From the NCBI GenBank assembly GCA_016722655.1, contig JADKIR010000004.1, positions 3,348,001-3,412,000 on the forward strand: a stretch of 64,000 bases of DNA. The letters run 5' to 3'. The notes beneath the pieces were generated by a model. That model was not told the DNA's origin. It did no database searches and saw nothing but the letters and a program-made list of their open reading frames with translations. Both the position numbers and the translations under genes were made by a program. Position 1 is the first letter of the stretch. The number at the start of each line of letters is the position of its first letter. This DNA is from Cytophagaceae bacterium. Lineage in GTDB: Bacteria > Bacteroidota > Bacteroidia > Cytophagales > Spirosomataceae. Below, one piece after another: positions 25,711 through 33,904 of the stretch.

Positions 25711-25775
25711 CACCCCCTCTCACTCTGGTGGTACGGCATACCGGGAGGGGTGCCTGAAAGGCGGGGTGAGGTTTT
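25711..25775. repeat. GC-rich hairpin island
   Basis: A 65-base GC-rich block in AT-rich DNA. CACCCCCTC near its start pairs with GAGGGGTG (one bulge), and GGTACGGCATACC forms a smaller inverted repeat inside. It ends GGCGGGGTGAGG. It looks like a palindromic mobile repeat, not a gene. Confidence 0.5.
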
Positions 25776-25900
25776 TAACCATGAAGGAATTAAGGGCATT
25801 AAGGTAAATTCCTTCATGAAACTTATCGGCTATTTTTTGTTCTTTGAGTTTTTTTGTTACAAAAAAAACCACAAAAGGCACAAAGAGTTTGTGTCCTATT
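25776..25900. repeat. dispersed noncoding repeat, partial copy 4
   Basis: It contains only the 3' section of the family: AACCATGAAGGAATTAAGG, CATTAAGGTAAATTCC and a final CACAAAAGGCACAAAGAG. It abuts the GC-rich hairpin. Short frames across it on both strands are rejected as genes. Confidence 0.6.
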
Positions 25901-26072
25901 TTTTGCATCTATTTTTAGAAAATAATAAAGATTTTACTGAGCTATTTATTTTTACTTTTTAATGGTAATCTATTCCTCAGCTACCATAAAATAAAATCCT
26001 TTGTAATTCGGGTCCAAAATAATGTTAATCACAAACTTAATAAAGTATTATTGTCTCTTAAACCTTATTGAT

Positions 26073-28046
26073 ATGAAAATGAAATTTACATTCTATCTTG
26101 GAATTGCTGTGTTCTTTTTGCTCCGATTCAGTACCTCGGCACAGCTGAGTTTATCGGTTAACTCTTCTCCGCCCAAAGAGCAGTCTGGCAAGATTGATGC
26201 AGTTGCTGCGGCTTGTGATTTTCCGGTTTCGCTCACCCAAACACTAGATAATACCATTGTACCTGGATTAGGAATTAGTTGTAATGCTGGTACACTTCAT
26301 ACCAATAACAGTTATTGGAGAGTTTATGACCTGGCTACTGTCTATCCCAACAAAAGTCTTGATGTTTCATCTATTCAGATAGCCATAGAAACCGCTAATG
26401 CCACTTCGGGCAGTCAAAGTATCACTGTCCGGTTATATTATGTGGATTCCGGAACTTTTCCAACCGGCACATTGTCTGCTGCAATTAGCACCACCAATCA
26501 TGTTATTACCAATCAGACGCTAACATTAGTAAGTCTGCCGGTAAGTATTATTTTACAGCAAAATAAGCAATTGGTGGTTGAAATATTTACTCCAAATGGA
26601 CAGGCCCTGGGTAACTCATTTTTTCTTGGTGGAAATTCCACTACAGAAACAAGTTCTGGGTATCTTTCTGCAGCGGATTGTGGGGTTACAGTTCCAACCT
26701 TTTTTACTACTTTGGGTTTTCCCAATTACCATCCGGTTATCAATGTAATAGGTTGTGAGAAATTGTGTACGCCAATCACGTCTGTAAGTGCTTCTCCTGC
26801 TATTGTTTGTGCCAACAAAGCCTCAAGTTTGACTGCAAATGGATTAATTAATAACTCGGTAATTAAATGGTATGCTGATGCTACTACCAATACAGTTTTA
26901 TTTACAGGTAAAACTTATCTTACTCCTTTGCTCAATGCAAACAGTACCTTTTTTGTAAGTCAAAGCGTGGGCTTACCTCCTAATGACACTTTAGATTTTA
27001 TTGGTGCGATGCAATCCGTAGTTGTTCCTGCCGGTGTAACCAAATTAACGGTTGAACTATATGGTGCAGCAGGAGCCAATGGCATAGATGGTAGTGCCAT
27101 TGCTTTGAAAGGAACCGGTGGTCTGGGTTCTAAAGTATCCGCGGAAATAAATGTAATTCCCGGTCAAACTCTAAACATTTTTGTGGGTGGTACTGGTATA
27201 GGAAGTGTTGGAGGCTTTAATGGAGGTGGTACAGCGGGAAATAATCTGGCAGGAGGTGGCGGTGGAGCCACTGATATAAGGGTAGGTGGTACTGCATCCT
27301 CAAACAGGATTCTCGTGGCTGGAGGTGGCGGTGGCGGTGGAAATGGCGGATGTTTTTCTGCCGGGGTCAATGGTGGAAATGGAGGTACAGGTGGAGGTGG
27401 AACAGGTGCGAATGGCATCAATTCATCCGCTGGGGGTGGTGGTTTTGGTGCGATAGGAAATGTAGGTGGGATAAGAGGAGTAGGATGTCCCGGTTTTTTA
27501 GGTGCTAATGGTGATGATGGTCAGGCCACAGGTCAGGGTGGAAATGGCGGAACTGGGCAAGCTTGCTGTTGCACAGTTCCCCCTGGCGGTGGCGGTGGCG
27601 GTGGTGGATACATTGGCGGTGGCGGTGGTGGCGGCGGCTCAGCAGGTACCGTAGGGTGTCAATTTAATGACTCAGGTGGCGGCGGCGGTGGCGGCGGTGG
27701 AAGTAATTTTTTGGGACTTTCGCTCAATCCTTTGGTTGAAGATGGAGTAAGAGCAGGGAACGGCCTGGTAATTTTGAAATATGGTTCAGAAAATAACTGT
27801 GCTGCTTCGACTCGTATATCTAAAACTATTACGCTGCATCCTAATACCCTGAATTATGTGAGCCCTGCTGATAATATATCGGTAAACGCCGGCACAAAAC
27901 AAGCCGGACAAACCATAACAGCAACCAATGAAATACTTGCCTCGGGAAAAGTGATCTATAAGGCTGGTAAGGCAATAACCTTAAACCAGAATTTCAAAGT
28001 CAACACCGGTGCAGTATTTTCAGCAGAGATTGGTGGTTGTAATTGA
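26073..28046 (+). CDS. secreted glycine-rich protein with C-terminal coat-hanger-like module
   Basis: A 657-residue exported protein. A signal peptide (MKMKFTFYLGIAVFFLLRFS, cleavage near TSAQ) is followed by a beta-rich region of about 200 residues, an Ig-like segment with ITSVSASPAIVCANK, and a glycine-rich domain of about 230 residues starting VVPAGVTKLTVELYGAAG with many GGGGGG runs and GATDIRVGG, like the ALK/LTK-type glycine-rich fold. The C-terminal 60 residues (GKVIYKAGKAITLNQNFKV) match a module common on secreted Cytophagales proteins. ATG 26073 is preferred because it directly starts the signal peptide. Function is unknown; surface or matrix is likely. It stands alone between repeats. 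Confidence 0.8.
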   Translation: MKMKFTFYLGIAVFFLLRFSTSAQLSLSVNSSPPKEQSGKIDAVAAACDFPVSLTQTLDNTIVPGLGISCNAGTLHTNNSYWRVYDLATVYPNKSLDVSSIQIAIETANATSGSQSITVRLYYVDSGTFPTGTLSAAISTTNHVITNQTLTLVSLPVSIILQQNKQLVVEIFTPNGQALGNSFFLGGNSTTETSSGYLSAADCGVTVPTFFTTLGFPNYHPVINVIGCEKLCTPITSVSASPAIVCANKASSLTANGLINNSVIKWYADATTNTVLFTGKTYLTPLLNANSTFFVSQSVGLPPNDTLDFIGAMQSVVVPAGVTKLTVELYGAAGANGIDGSAIALKGTGGLGSKVSAEINVIPGQTLNIFVGGTGIGSVGGFNGGGTAGNNLAGGGGGATDIRVGGTASSNRILVAGGGGGGGNGGCFSAGVNGGNGGTGGGGTGANGINSSAGGGGFGAIGNVGGIRGVGCPGFLGANGDDGQATGQGGNGGTGQACCCTVPPGGGGGGGGYIGGGGGGGGSAGTVGCQFNDSGGGGGGGGGSNFLGLSLNPLVEDGVRAGNGLVILKYGSENNCAASTRISKTITLHPNTLNYVSPADNISVNAGTKQAGQTITATNEILASGKVIYKAGKAITLNQNFKVNTGAVFSAEIGGCN

Positions 28047-28071
28047 TTTGATTTAGGGATAGGTGAAATGA

Positions 28072-28100
28072 TAAAAAAACCGCAACGTTGCTGCTGCGGT
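28072..28100 (-). terminator. intrinsic terminator for the gene ending at 28129
   Basis: On the minus strand ACCGCA pairs with TGCGGT around a 10-base loop, followed by seven T (the A-run at 28073-28079). Confidence 0.75.
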
Positions 28101-28128
28101 CTGAAGGTTGTTTAACATGTGTTTAACC

Positions 28129-28524
28129 CTAAACGCCGGTTTCAGAGGTGGCTTTGGACTTAGAACGGCTCATGCTTTTCGATGGGCTGTCTGATACTTT
28201 AAAGCCCCATTCGCCCAGGCGTTTGGGTTGTGAACGATAGACACCCATGAGCAGGTCGCGGGAAGCTTTGATGGTTTCGGCAATAGGGTTGAGCATGACG
28301 TCACGCTCTCTGTATGCCAATTCCATCTGTCTCCTCAGCTCTTCTGCTTTGAGGTGTTGTTGCTGACAGGCCGTCACCTTGGGGCCCATGCCCGTGAGGT
28401 TCATATACTGCAGAGTGTTTAGAGGCGAGGCCTCTCCATCGGTTGCGTGCTTGGCGTTGATAATCTCCGCCAGTTCTAATACCTCCTGCACGTTAGTAGG
28501 TATCATTATTCTTATTTTTGCCAT
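28129..28524 (-). CDS. conserved hypothetical protein (Bacteroidota)
   Basis: A 131-residue soluble protein, mostly helical. It begins MAKIRIMIPTNVQEVLELAE and contains LRRQMELAYRERDVML and then IKASRDLLMGVYRSQPKRLG, with the ending GEWGFKVSD and a Ser/Lys-rich tail. I have the impression of a recurrent Bacteroidota family of this design, but cannot give it a function. ATG 28524 is used instead of the TTG-type start at 28575 because the family-like sequence begins there. It is monocistronic and has its own terminator. Confidence 0.6.
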   Translation of the reverse strand: MAKIRIMIPTNVQEVLELAEIINAKHATDGEASPLNTLQYMNLTGMGPKVTACQQQHLKAEELRRQMELAYRERDVMLNPIAETIKASRDLLMGVYRSQPKRLGEWGFKVSDSPSKSMSRSKSKATSETGV

Positions 28525-28575
28525 TTGACAATTAACTAAAAAAAAGTATAAAAAATAGATTCTCCTCAATAGCAC

Positions 28576-28883
28576 GGTCTCGTCTCAGGACTCAGATTTT
28601 GATTATTTCGTGGAGGCTCTGCTCCCAATTGTTTATCTTTTCGACCGTCGGCTTAAGTCCACCTAAGATTTTGCAATCCATTGGCTTTAACTATTAAGTT
28701 ATTCAAAATTACTTTAGAGATACTTCCTTGAAGGTATAGTAAGTTTTTACCATGTGTTTTCCGAAATGCGGTTTTAAGGCATTGATTCGCAGTTTTTTAA
28801 GGCTGCGGTTTTTGGGGGCATGAAAATATTAAAATTATTTAAGAAGCTGTTGGGTTTTGGAAGGGTTTTATATTAATCAATTT
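28576..28883. other. intergenic DNA, nothing recognised
   Basis: About 300 bases between the hypothetical gene and repeat copy 3. I see no open frame of note, no RNA gene and no promoter box that I trust. Confidence 0.5.
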
Positions 28884-29187
28884 TGGTAAGTTGGTAAGTT
28901 GGAAAGGTGGTAAGTTGGTAAGAGGCAGAGTTAATGTGCTAATGGGTTAATGTGCTAATTAATAATGTGCTAATGTGATAATTGGTTTTTGGAATCGTAG
29001 GTTGGCATCCCGGCTTAATGTTCTTCATTTCTTAATGTAACTTAATGTTTCAGAAAAATAGGAGTATTATTTAACCATGAAGACATTAAGGTAGTATTCC
29101 TTCGTGGAACTTTGAGGTTCCTTTGCGTCTTTTGCGGTTTAATTGTTACACAAAAGACACTAAGAAGGCACAAAAGGCACAAAGTTT
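28884..29187. repeat. dispersed ~300-bp noncoding repeat, copy 3
   Basis: The most complete copy. It starts TTGGTAAGTTGGTAAG, continues with AATGTGCTAATGGG repeats and TTTTTGGAATCGTAGG, then TTAACCATGAAGACATTAAGG, and ends GGCACAAAAGGCACAAAG. Near the end CTTTGCGTCTTTTGCG and CACAAAAGACACTAAG form a 16-bp imperfect inverted repeat. Confidence 0.75.
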
Positions 29188-29351
29188 ACCGTGCGAAATA
29201 TTGTAACCCATTAAATCAAGATGAAGAGGACTAAATACGCTTCAATTCATTCGGGGAAAATAGATTCTTAAAAAATAACCCTAATCAGATTCCATTTACT
29301 GATTATTGTTCCTATTTTCGCTTTAGTTTAACCCTAAAACATTAATGCTAT

Positions 29352-29859
29352 ATGCCCAACCCTTTTCTGCATAATTTAAGAAAGTTTGGTTTTGAATTCT
29401 TTTCCATTTTTATCGGGGTATTTGCTGCCTTTGCATTGGACAACTGGAACGAGAACCGCAAAGATGAAGTCACCGAAATGAAAATCCTCACCGAAATCTC
29501 CAATGGCCTTGGAAATCGTGCAAAATGATTCTCTTCGTTTGAAAATCATCGGCTTGTATGAAAACGATTACAATTCCTTAAGAAAATTAGAGGAGGATTA
29601 TTCCGAACTTCAGTTTCATGATTCTTACTTCAAGGAATTTAACGCGGTATTGGCACCCAATTTTATCATAGACGATGCGGGCAAGATCAAAGGAATAAAA
29701 CAGCCCATCAGGATTGGGGAAAAAGAGAAGAAAATCCTGCTGGTTTATCTTTGGAAAATGAGAACCAAGCGTGGAATTATGTTAGGAGGATATCAGGAGA
29801 TAAAAAACAAGGTTAAGAATCTCCAAAAACACATTGAGGAAGAGCTGGCAAGAGACTAA
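29352..29859 (+). pseudogene. frameshifted membrane-anchored protein (DUF6090-like)
   Basis: ATG 29352 opens a frame (MPNPFLHNLRKFGFEFFSIF, then IGVFAAFALDNWNENRKDE) with one membrane helix followed by a charged helix, as in a Bacteroidota family of membrane-anchored proteins of about 240 residues. That frame stops at 29528. The continuation is in another frame from about 29503 (ALEIVQNDSLRLKIIGLYEN) and runs to 29859. The two parts together are shorter than the family, so an internal deletion as well as the frameshift is likely. It lies next to repeat copy 3 and another broken gene. Confidence 0.65.
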
Positions 29860-29957
29860 AGACTTTTTTTTGGCGGAGTTTTTAATAGAATAATAAGGAA
29901 GAGGGGATTAAATACAGTGAGGTTTTATTCTGAATTGCAAATATTAAGCATGAATCT

Positions 29958-30328
29958 ATGAAAGCTCTGGACGAGTTTTATCATCAACAACCCGAACCCT
30001 TGAATGGTTGTCTGCTCGCATTGAAAGACTTCATTCTTGCCATGAATGCTGATATCACAAATGAAAGGAAATACGGTATGCCATTTTTTTGTTTTAAAGG
30101 CAAGATGTTTTGTTATTTGTGGGTACACCGAAAATACAATCTTCCGTATATAGGTCTGGTGGAAGGGAAGTATTTTGAGGAAACTTTTCTAATTCAGGAA
30201 AAAGGTCTCGTATGAAAATCATGCTCATTGACCCGACCATCGATTTACCAATTGAGACCATCAGGCCAATTCTTCAAAAAGCATTAAACCTTTACCAATC
30301 GGGGGAAATCAGGATTAAAGGGATGTAA
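29958..30328 (+). pseudogene. frameshifted DUF1801-type protein
   Basis: The first frame (MKALDEFYHQQPEPLNGCLL to 30215) matches the start and middle of small DUF1801-like proteins (ERKYGMPFFCFKGKMFCYLW, GLVEGKYFE). It stops just after EKGLV. The next frame continues at once with the expected C-terminus, MKIMLIDPTIDLPIETIRPI to 30328. One missing base near 30208 would join them into about 123 residues. Function is unknown in any case. Confidence 0.65.
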
Positions 30329-30514
30329 GGATGGATTTTTTCAAATCTGCATCAAAAAAATAAATACACACGGTAATGGTTTTTACTATTAACAATTTGT
30401 GCAAGTTTATTTATTTCATAGTGCTTATTCCTCTCATATAAAATTATAAAAATCAAAACCTAAAAGTAGGGGAGATTAATGTTCAGACAATTATTAATAT
30501 TCAATTTTGACCCC

Positions 30515-30522
30515 TAACTTTG
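30515..30522 (+). promoter_or_regulatory. -7 box upstream of the glycoside-hydrolase-like gene
   Basis: TAACTTTG matches TANNTTTG and is identical to the carA box. It lies 47 bases before the ATG at 30569; the -33 region is poorly conserved. Confidence 0.5.
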
Positions 30523-30568
30523 GAAAGAAATCAATGGCATTTCAATATTCAACCCTAAAAAAAAGATA

Positions 30569-32719
30569 ATGAAAAAACTTTCTATAATACTCCTTTTCCT
30601 TGCATTCGGAGGAATAGGTTTCTCCCAAACTGTTAATGTCAATTCTACAATTGTTGCATCAAAAACGGCTTACGCTATGCGAATGCTTGGAAATACACTT
30701 GGCAAGCATGGATACAAACTGAAGAATACCGCGGCGAAATTTACAATTGAATTAAAGATAGATGCCGGTAAGTATGGACCCGAATCCTTTGGAATTATTA
30801 CTGATAAAACCACCATTAGCATAGTAGGAGGGGATACAAGGGGCTTGATTTATGGCTCACTCGCTCTATGTGAAAATATCAGAAATGGTGTGGCTTTAGA
30901 TAAAATTAAAGCAATTGAGGAAAAGCCAAGATACCCCTATCGTACCATAAAGTTCGATTTGCCTTACGATACCTATCGCCACAGTTATGCCCTGGATTTA
31001 CATCAGGAAACCTGTAAGGACATAAAATACTGGGAATCTTTTCTGGACATGATGGCCGAAAACCGTTTCAATATTTTGAGCCTTTGGAACTTGCATCCGT
31101 ATGTGTATATGATTCGTGCCAAAAACTTTCCGGAAGCGTCGCCTTTCTCAGATGCTGAAATGAAAGAATGGCAAACACTCTTTCATGGTATATTACGAAT
31201 GGCAAAGGAAAGAGAAATAGAAACTTATCTGGTGCCTTTTAATATTTTCGTAAGTCCGGAATTTTCAAAAGCCCATAATGTGGCGATGGACAATCTGGAG
31301 CACCACTTTTTTGTGAGAGGCGATACTTCGGAAATTATCAAACGTTATACCCGTGAAAGCGTAGCCCAGGTGTTACAAGAATATCCCGAACTTACTGGAT
31401 TTGGCCTCACACTGGGTGAAGGTATGGCCGGAATGACCCCTCAGGAGCGTGAAGACTGGATGAAAGAAACTATTATCGAAGGCATGAGATTGTCGGGAAG
31501 AAAGTGTAAGTTGATACATCGCATTCCGTTTTCAAGCAATGTAGGTTCGCTGGGGCCTACCAGTATCGAAACTGAAAAGTTGACCCGTAGAGCAATAGAT
31601 GAAGAGGGTACAATGGATTTTATTGAAAAACCCATTTGGGCTGATTTTAAGTACAATTGGTCGCATGCTCACTCTACGCCTACGCTTGTAAAAGTGCATG
31701 GAGGAAAGCTTTTTGATACTTATTTTGTACCCAAACCTGAAACCTACAAAGTAACCTGGACGGCCAGGAATGAGGATTTTTTCTGTCTCAGATGGGGTGT
31801 GCCTGATTTTATCCGAAGCCATATCAAAGAAAATAGTCAGGAATACGTGGGTGGCTATACCATTGGTTCTGAAACTTATATTCCAGCCAAAGATTACTTT
31901 ACAAAATCAGACATAAAAGTGGATTGGAAATATGCGTTTGAGCGTCAATGGTTGTTTTATAAACTTTGGGGCAGATTACTTTATAATCCCGAAACACCTG
32001 ATGCTGTTTTTCAAGCCGAGTTTACACGTAGATATGGAAAGGACGGAGAAAACTTGCTAAAAGCCAGTTCGCTGGCAGGAAAAACACCGCTAAGGCTTGC
32101 ATCTTCTTTTGATTTTACCTGGGATTTTAGTTTGTACAGCGAAGGTTTTTTATCACTAAAAGACAAAACCGTAAGTTATATTGATATTATCCGGCAAATA
32201 GAGCAACCAGTTACGGAACCAAGTTTTGTGTCGATTGCTGATTTTGTAAAAATAAAAACCAGTGGTGGGAATTTTGAAACCGGTAAAGTAACCCCGCCGA
32301 TGTTGGCAGAAATGTTGGAAAAAGATTGTAATAAAGCACTGGAATTAGTAAAAAACATTAACGTCAAAAATAACAATACGCTTATGTATGAGGTGGCAGA
32401 CATACATACATGGGCGTATCTGGGTTTATATTATGCCGAAAAAATAAAAGGAGGCATTCAATTACAAACCTACAAAACTACGGGCGATTTGCAGTACAAA
32501 CAAAAGGCCATAACGCATCTGGAAGCAGCCTTAAAATTTTGGGATGAGGTTATTGCCATCACCAAACCTATCTATAACGATATGCCATTGGTACACTTTA
32601 CCGAACAAGCTGGAAACACCAAAGAACAAAACGAAGCACTACGGTTTCATTGGCATATTTTACGTCCTGCTGTTGCAAATGACATAGAGATTGCAAAGAA
32701 TGCAGTGTTTGAGAAGTGA
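30569..32719 (+). CDS. secreted glycoside-hydrolase-like protein
   Basis: A 716-residue exported protein with signal peptide MKKLSIILLFLAFGGIGFSQ. Residues about 20-115 form a small alpha/beta domain like those before GH20/GH67 barrels (ISIVGGDTRGLIYGSLALCE). A TIM-barrel-like region follows (YPYRTIKFDLPYDTYR, FLDMMAENRFNILSLWNLHP, LTGFGLTLGEGMAG). The C-terminal 200 residues are helical. Glu in TLGEG is a candidate catalytic acid, but no family signature is certain; an alpha-glucuronidase-type relative is my best guess. It probably acts on plant or algal polysaccharide in the periplasm. There is no SusC/D pair nearby. Confidence 0.65.
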   Translation: MKKLSIILLFLAFGGIGFSQTVNVNSTIVASKTAYAMRMLGNTLGKHGYKLKNTAAKFTIELKIDAGKYGPESFGIITDKTTISIVGGDTRGLIYGSLALCENIRNGVALDKIKAIEEKPRYPYRTIKFDLPYDTYRHSYALDLHQETCKDIKYWESFLDMMAENRFNILSLWNLHPYVYMIRAKNFPEASPFSDAEMKEWQTLFHGILRMAKEREIETYLVPFNIFVSPEFSKAHNVAMDNLEHHFFVRGDTSEIIKRYTRESVAQVLQEYPELTGFGLTLGEGMAGMTPQEREDWMKETIIEGMRLSGRKCKLIHRIPFSSNVGSLGPTSIETEKLTRRAIDEEGTMDFIEKPIWADFKYNWSHAHSTPTLVKVHGGKLFDTYFVPKPETYKVTWTARNEDFFCLRWGVPDFIRSHIKENSQEYVGGYTIGSETYIPAKDYFTKSDIKVDWKYAFERQWLFYKLWGRLLYNPETPDAVFQAEFTRRYGKDGENLLKASSLAGKTPLRLASSFDFTWDFSLYSEGFLSLKDKTVSYIDIIRQIEQPVTEPSFVSIADFVKIKTSGGNFETGKVTPPMLAEMLEKDCNKALELVKNINVKNNNTLMYEVADIHTWAYLGLYYAEKIKGGIQLQTYKTTGDLQYKQKAITHLEAALKFWDEVIAITKPIYNDMPLVHFTEQAGNTKEQNEALRFHWHILRPAVANDIEIAKNAVFEK

Positions 32720-32845
32720 AATATTGGGTTGGGTATTTCGTATTTGGCTATTCAAATAAATTAAAGCGATGAAGTATAGTATTAGATTATTGAAGAACTT
32801 TTAAATTTTCTTCATTTGTATTCTAGTAACATGTAAGATTACTCT

Positions 32846-33014
32846 ACCGCATCAATTCTTAAATAAATAGACCAATCATTTGCTTTTTTGGTAAAATTAA
32901 TGCCATCATAAAAACCCATAATATGTTTCTTGATTCTTTCCTGCAATGAATCCTGACAGGCACGAATATAGAATTTATTGAGTTTTTCAGACCAAAGAAT
33001 GTAGCAGCAAATAA
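32846..33014 (-). pseudogene. truncated GIY-YIG endonuclease remnant
   Basis: Nearly identical to the middle of the GIY-YIG genes downstream (about 33600-33765), but it lacks both the start (MKDIC) and the last third. It is about 0.4 kb outside the ordered tandem array and carries no tRNA piece. It is a stray older copy of the same element. Confidence 0.75.
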
Positions 33015-33198
33015 TAGCTGAATCAAAAAAATTGAAAAGACAAAATGGAAAATCAAATTTATGAATAATATTAAATCTAATGAAAATACCTTGAATGTCT
33101 GTGCAGTGTTTAGAAAAATTTCAAAAGTTTGGTAAATTTAATCCTTGACTTTTAGTTGAAATTTTTCGTGACATTTTGCACAGACCGCCCTTTTTTTG

Positions 33199-33230
33199 CC
33201 TCGTTTTTTTGGGCGAGCAAAAAAATGAGG
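33199..33230. repeat. AT-rich hairpin
   Basis: CCTCGTTTTTTTG (33199-33211) pairs with CAAAAAAATGAGG (33218-33230), with one G-T mismatch, around GGCGAG. It lies in otherwise featureless DNA between the GIY-YIG remnant and the array. Its role is unknown. Confidence 0.45.
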
Positions 33231-33367
33231 ACCGCCGGTAGGCAACTTCAGATTGGTCCAAAACACAACTTTCATCTAATCCAGAATATTTTTAATAAAA
33301 AAAAGGTTTTAGAGAATATGAATAAAAATAAAAAGGAGAAACATTTCTGTAAACCTTGATTCTGAAG

Positions 33368-33475
33368 TGGGCCTGCCGATAGCAATCGGCATAAATTCGG
33401 ATCGAAGCGAAACGTCGCACCGCAGGCACCTACTGTCCCGTCCCGATAGCTATCGGGATTCGGGAGAGTCTTTGC
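33368..33475 (-). pseudogene. degenerate tRNA 3'-half with palindrome insertions (array unit 0)
   Basis: It keeps the ends of the tRNA 3' half (GTGGGCC at 33367-33373 and AGGCACCTACTG at 33424-33435), but the T-arm is interrupted by TGCCGATAGCAATCGGCA (33374-33391) and further sequence. At 33436-33465 one palindrome (33441-33458) sits inside the arms of another (TCCCG ... TTCGGGA). It marks the far 3' end of the array. The terminator sequence is also decayed. Confidence 0.7.
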
Positions 33476-33773
33476 CTTTTTTTGTTTCTTCGAAAATCTT
33501 TGAAATTAATCCAGGGTATTTAAGTAGGTTTTTAATGTAAATAGAGCTTTTCATAGATTTTATCTTCTTTTCAATTCTAATAGCGTGTGAATAATCCATC
33601 GCATCAATTCTTAAATAAATAGACCAATCATTTGCTTTTTTGGTAAAATTAATGCCATCATAAAAACCCATATTATGTTTCTTGATTCTTTCCTGCAATG
33701 AATCCTGACAGGCACCAATATAGAATTTACCGAGTTTTTCAGACCAAAGAATGTAGCAGCAAATATCTTTCAT
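33450..33773 (-). CDS. GIY-YIG endonuclease, array copy A
   Basis: A 107-residue single-domain GIY-YIG nuclease. CYILWSEKLGKFYIGACQDS carries the GIY-YIG core as YIL...YIG, followed by ERIKKHNMGF with the conserved Arg and His. ANDWSIYLRIDAMDYSHAIR and EKKIKSMKSSIYIKNLLKYP complete the fold, where the Glu of EKKIK is the usual metal ligand. ATG 33773 (MKDICC) is preferred over an upstream TTG at 33800. The stop codon TAG lies inside the nested palindrome, so the C-terminal nine residues are junction sequence. Small stand-alone members are thought to cut branched or specific DNA; the target here is inferred to be the tRNA locus. Confidence 0.8.
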   Translation of the reverse strand: MKDICCYILWSEKLGKFYIGACQDSLQERIKKHNMGFYDGINFTKKANDWSIYLRIDAMDYSHAIRIEKKIKSMKSSIYIKNLLKYPGLISKIFEETKKGKDSPESR

Positions 33774-33849
33774 GATAAAAAGTATGTAGAAAGTATGCAA
33801 TTGAAAATAAAAAAAGGAGAAACATTTCTGTAACTCCTTGATTTTGAAG

Positions 33850-33883
33850 TGGGCCCACCTGGGATCGAACCAGGCACCTACTG
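33850..33883 (-). pseudogene. tRNA 3'-half copy
   Basis: Thirty-four bases identical to the tRNA from the 3' side of the anticodon stem (CAGTAGGTG) through T-arm and acceptor to A73. It joins palindrome 33884-33901 (TCCCGATAGCAATCGGGA). Confidence 0.85.
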
Positions 33884-33904
33884 TCCCGATAGCAATCGGG
33901 AGAG

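Noticed and set aside
25720..25962. Short frames across the repeat region on both strands
   Set aside because: They lie within dispersed noncoding repeats and the GC hairpin, and have no conserved protein features.
27164..27421. Antisense proline-rich frame inside the glycine-rich gene
   Set aside because: It is the complement of GGN codons; composition artefact.
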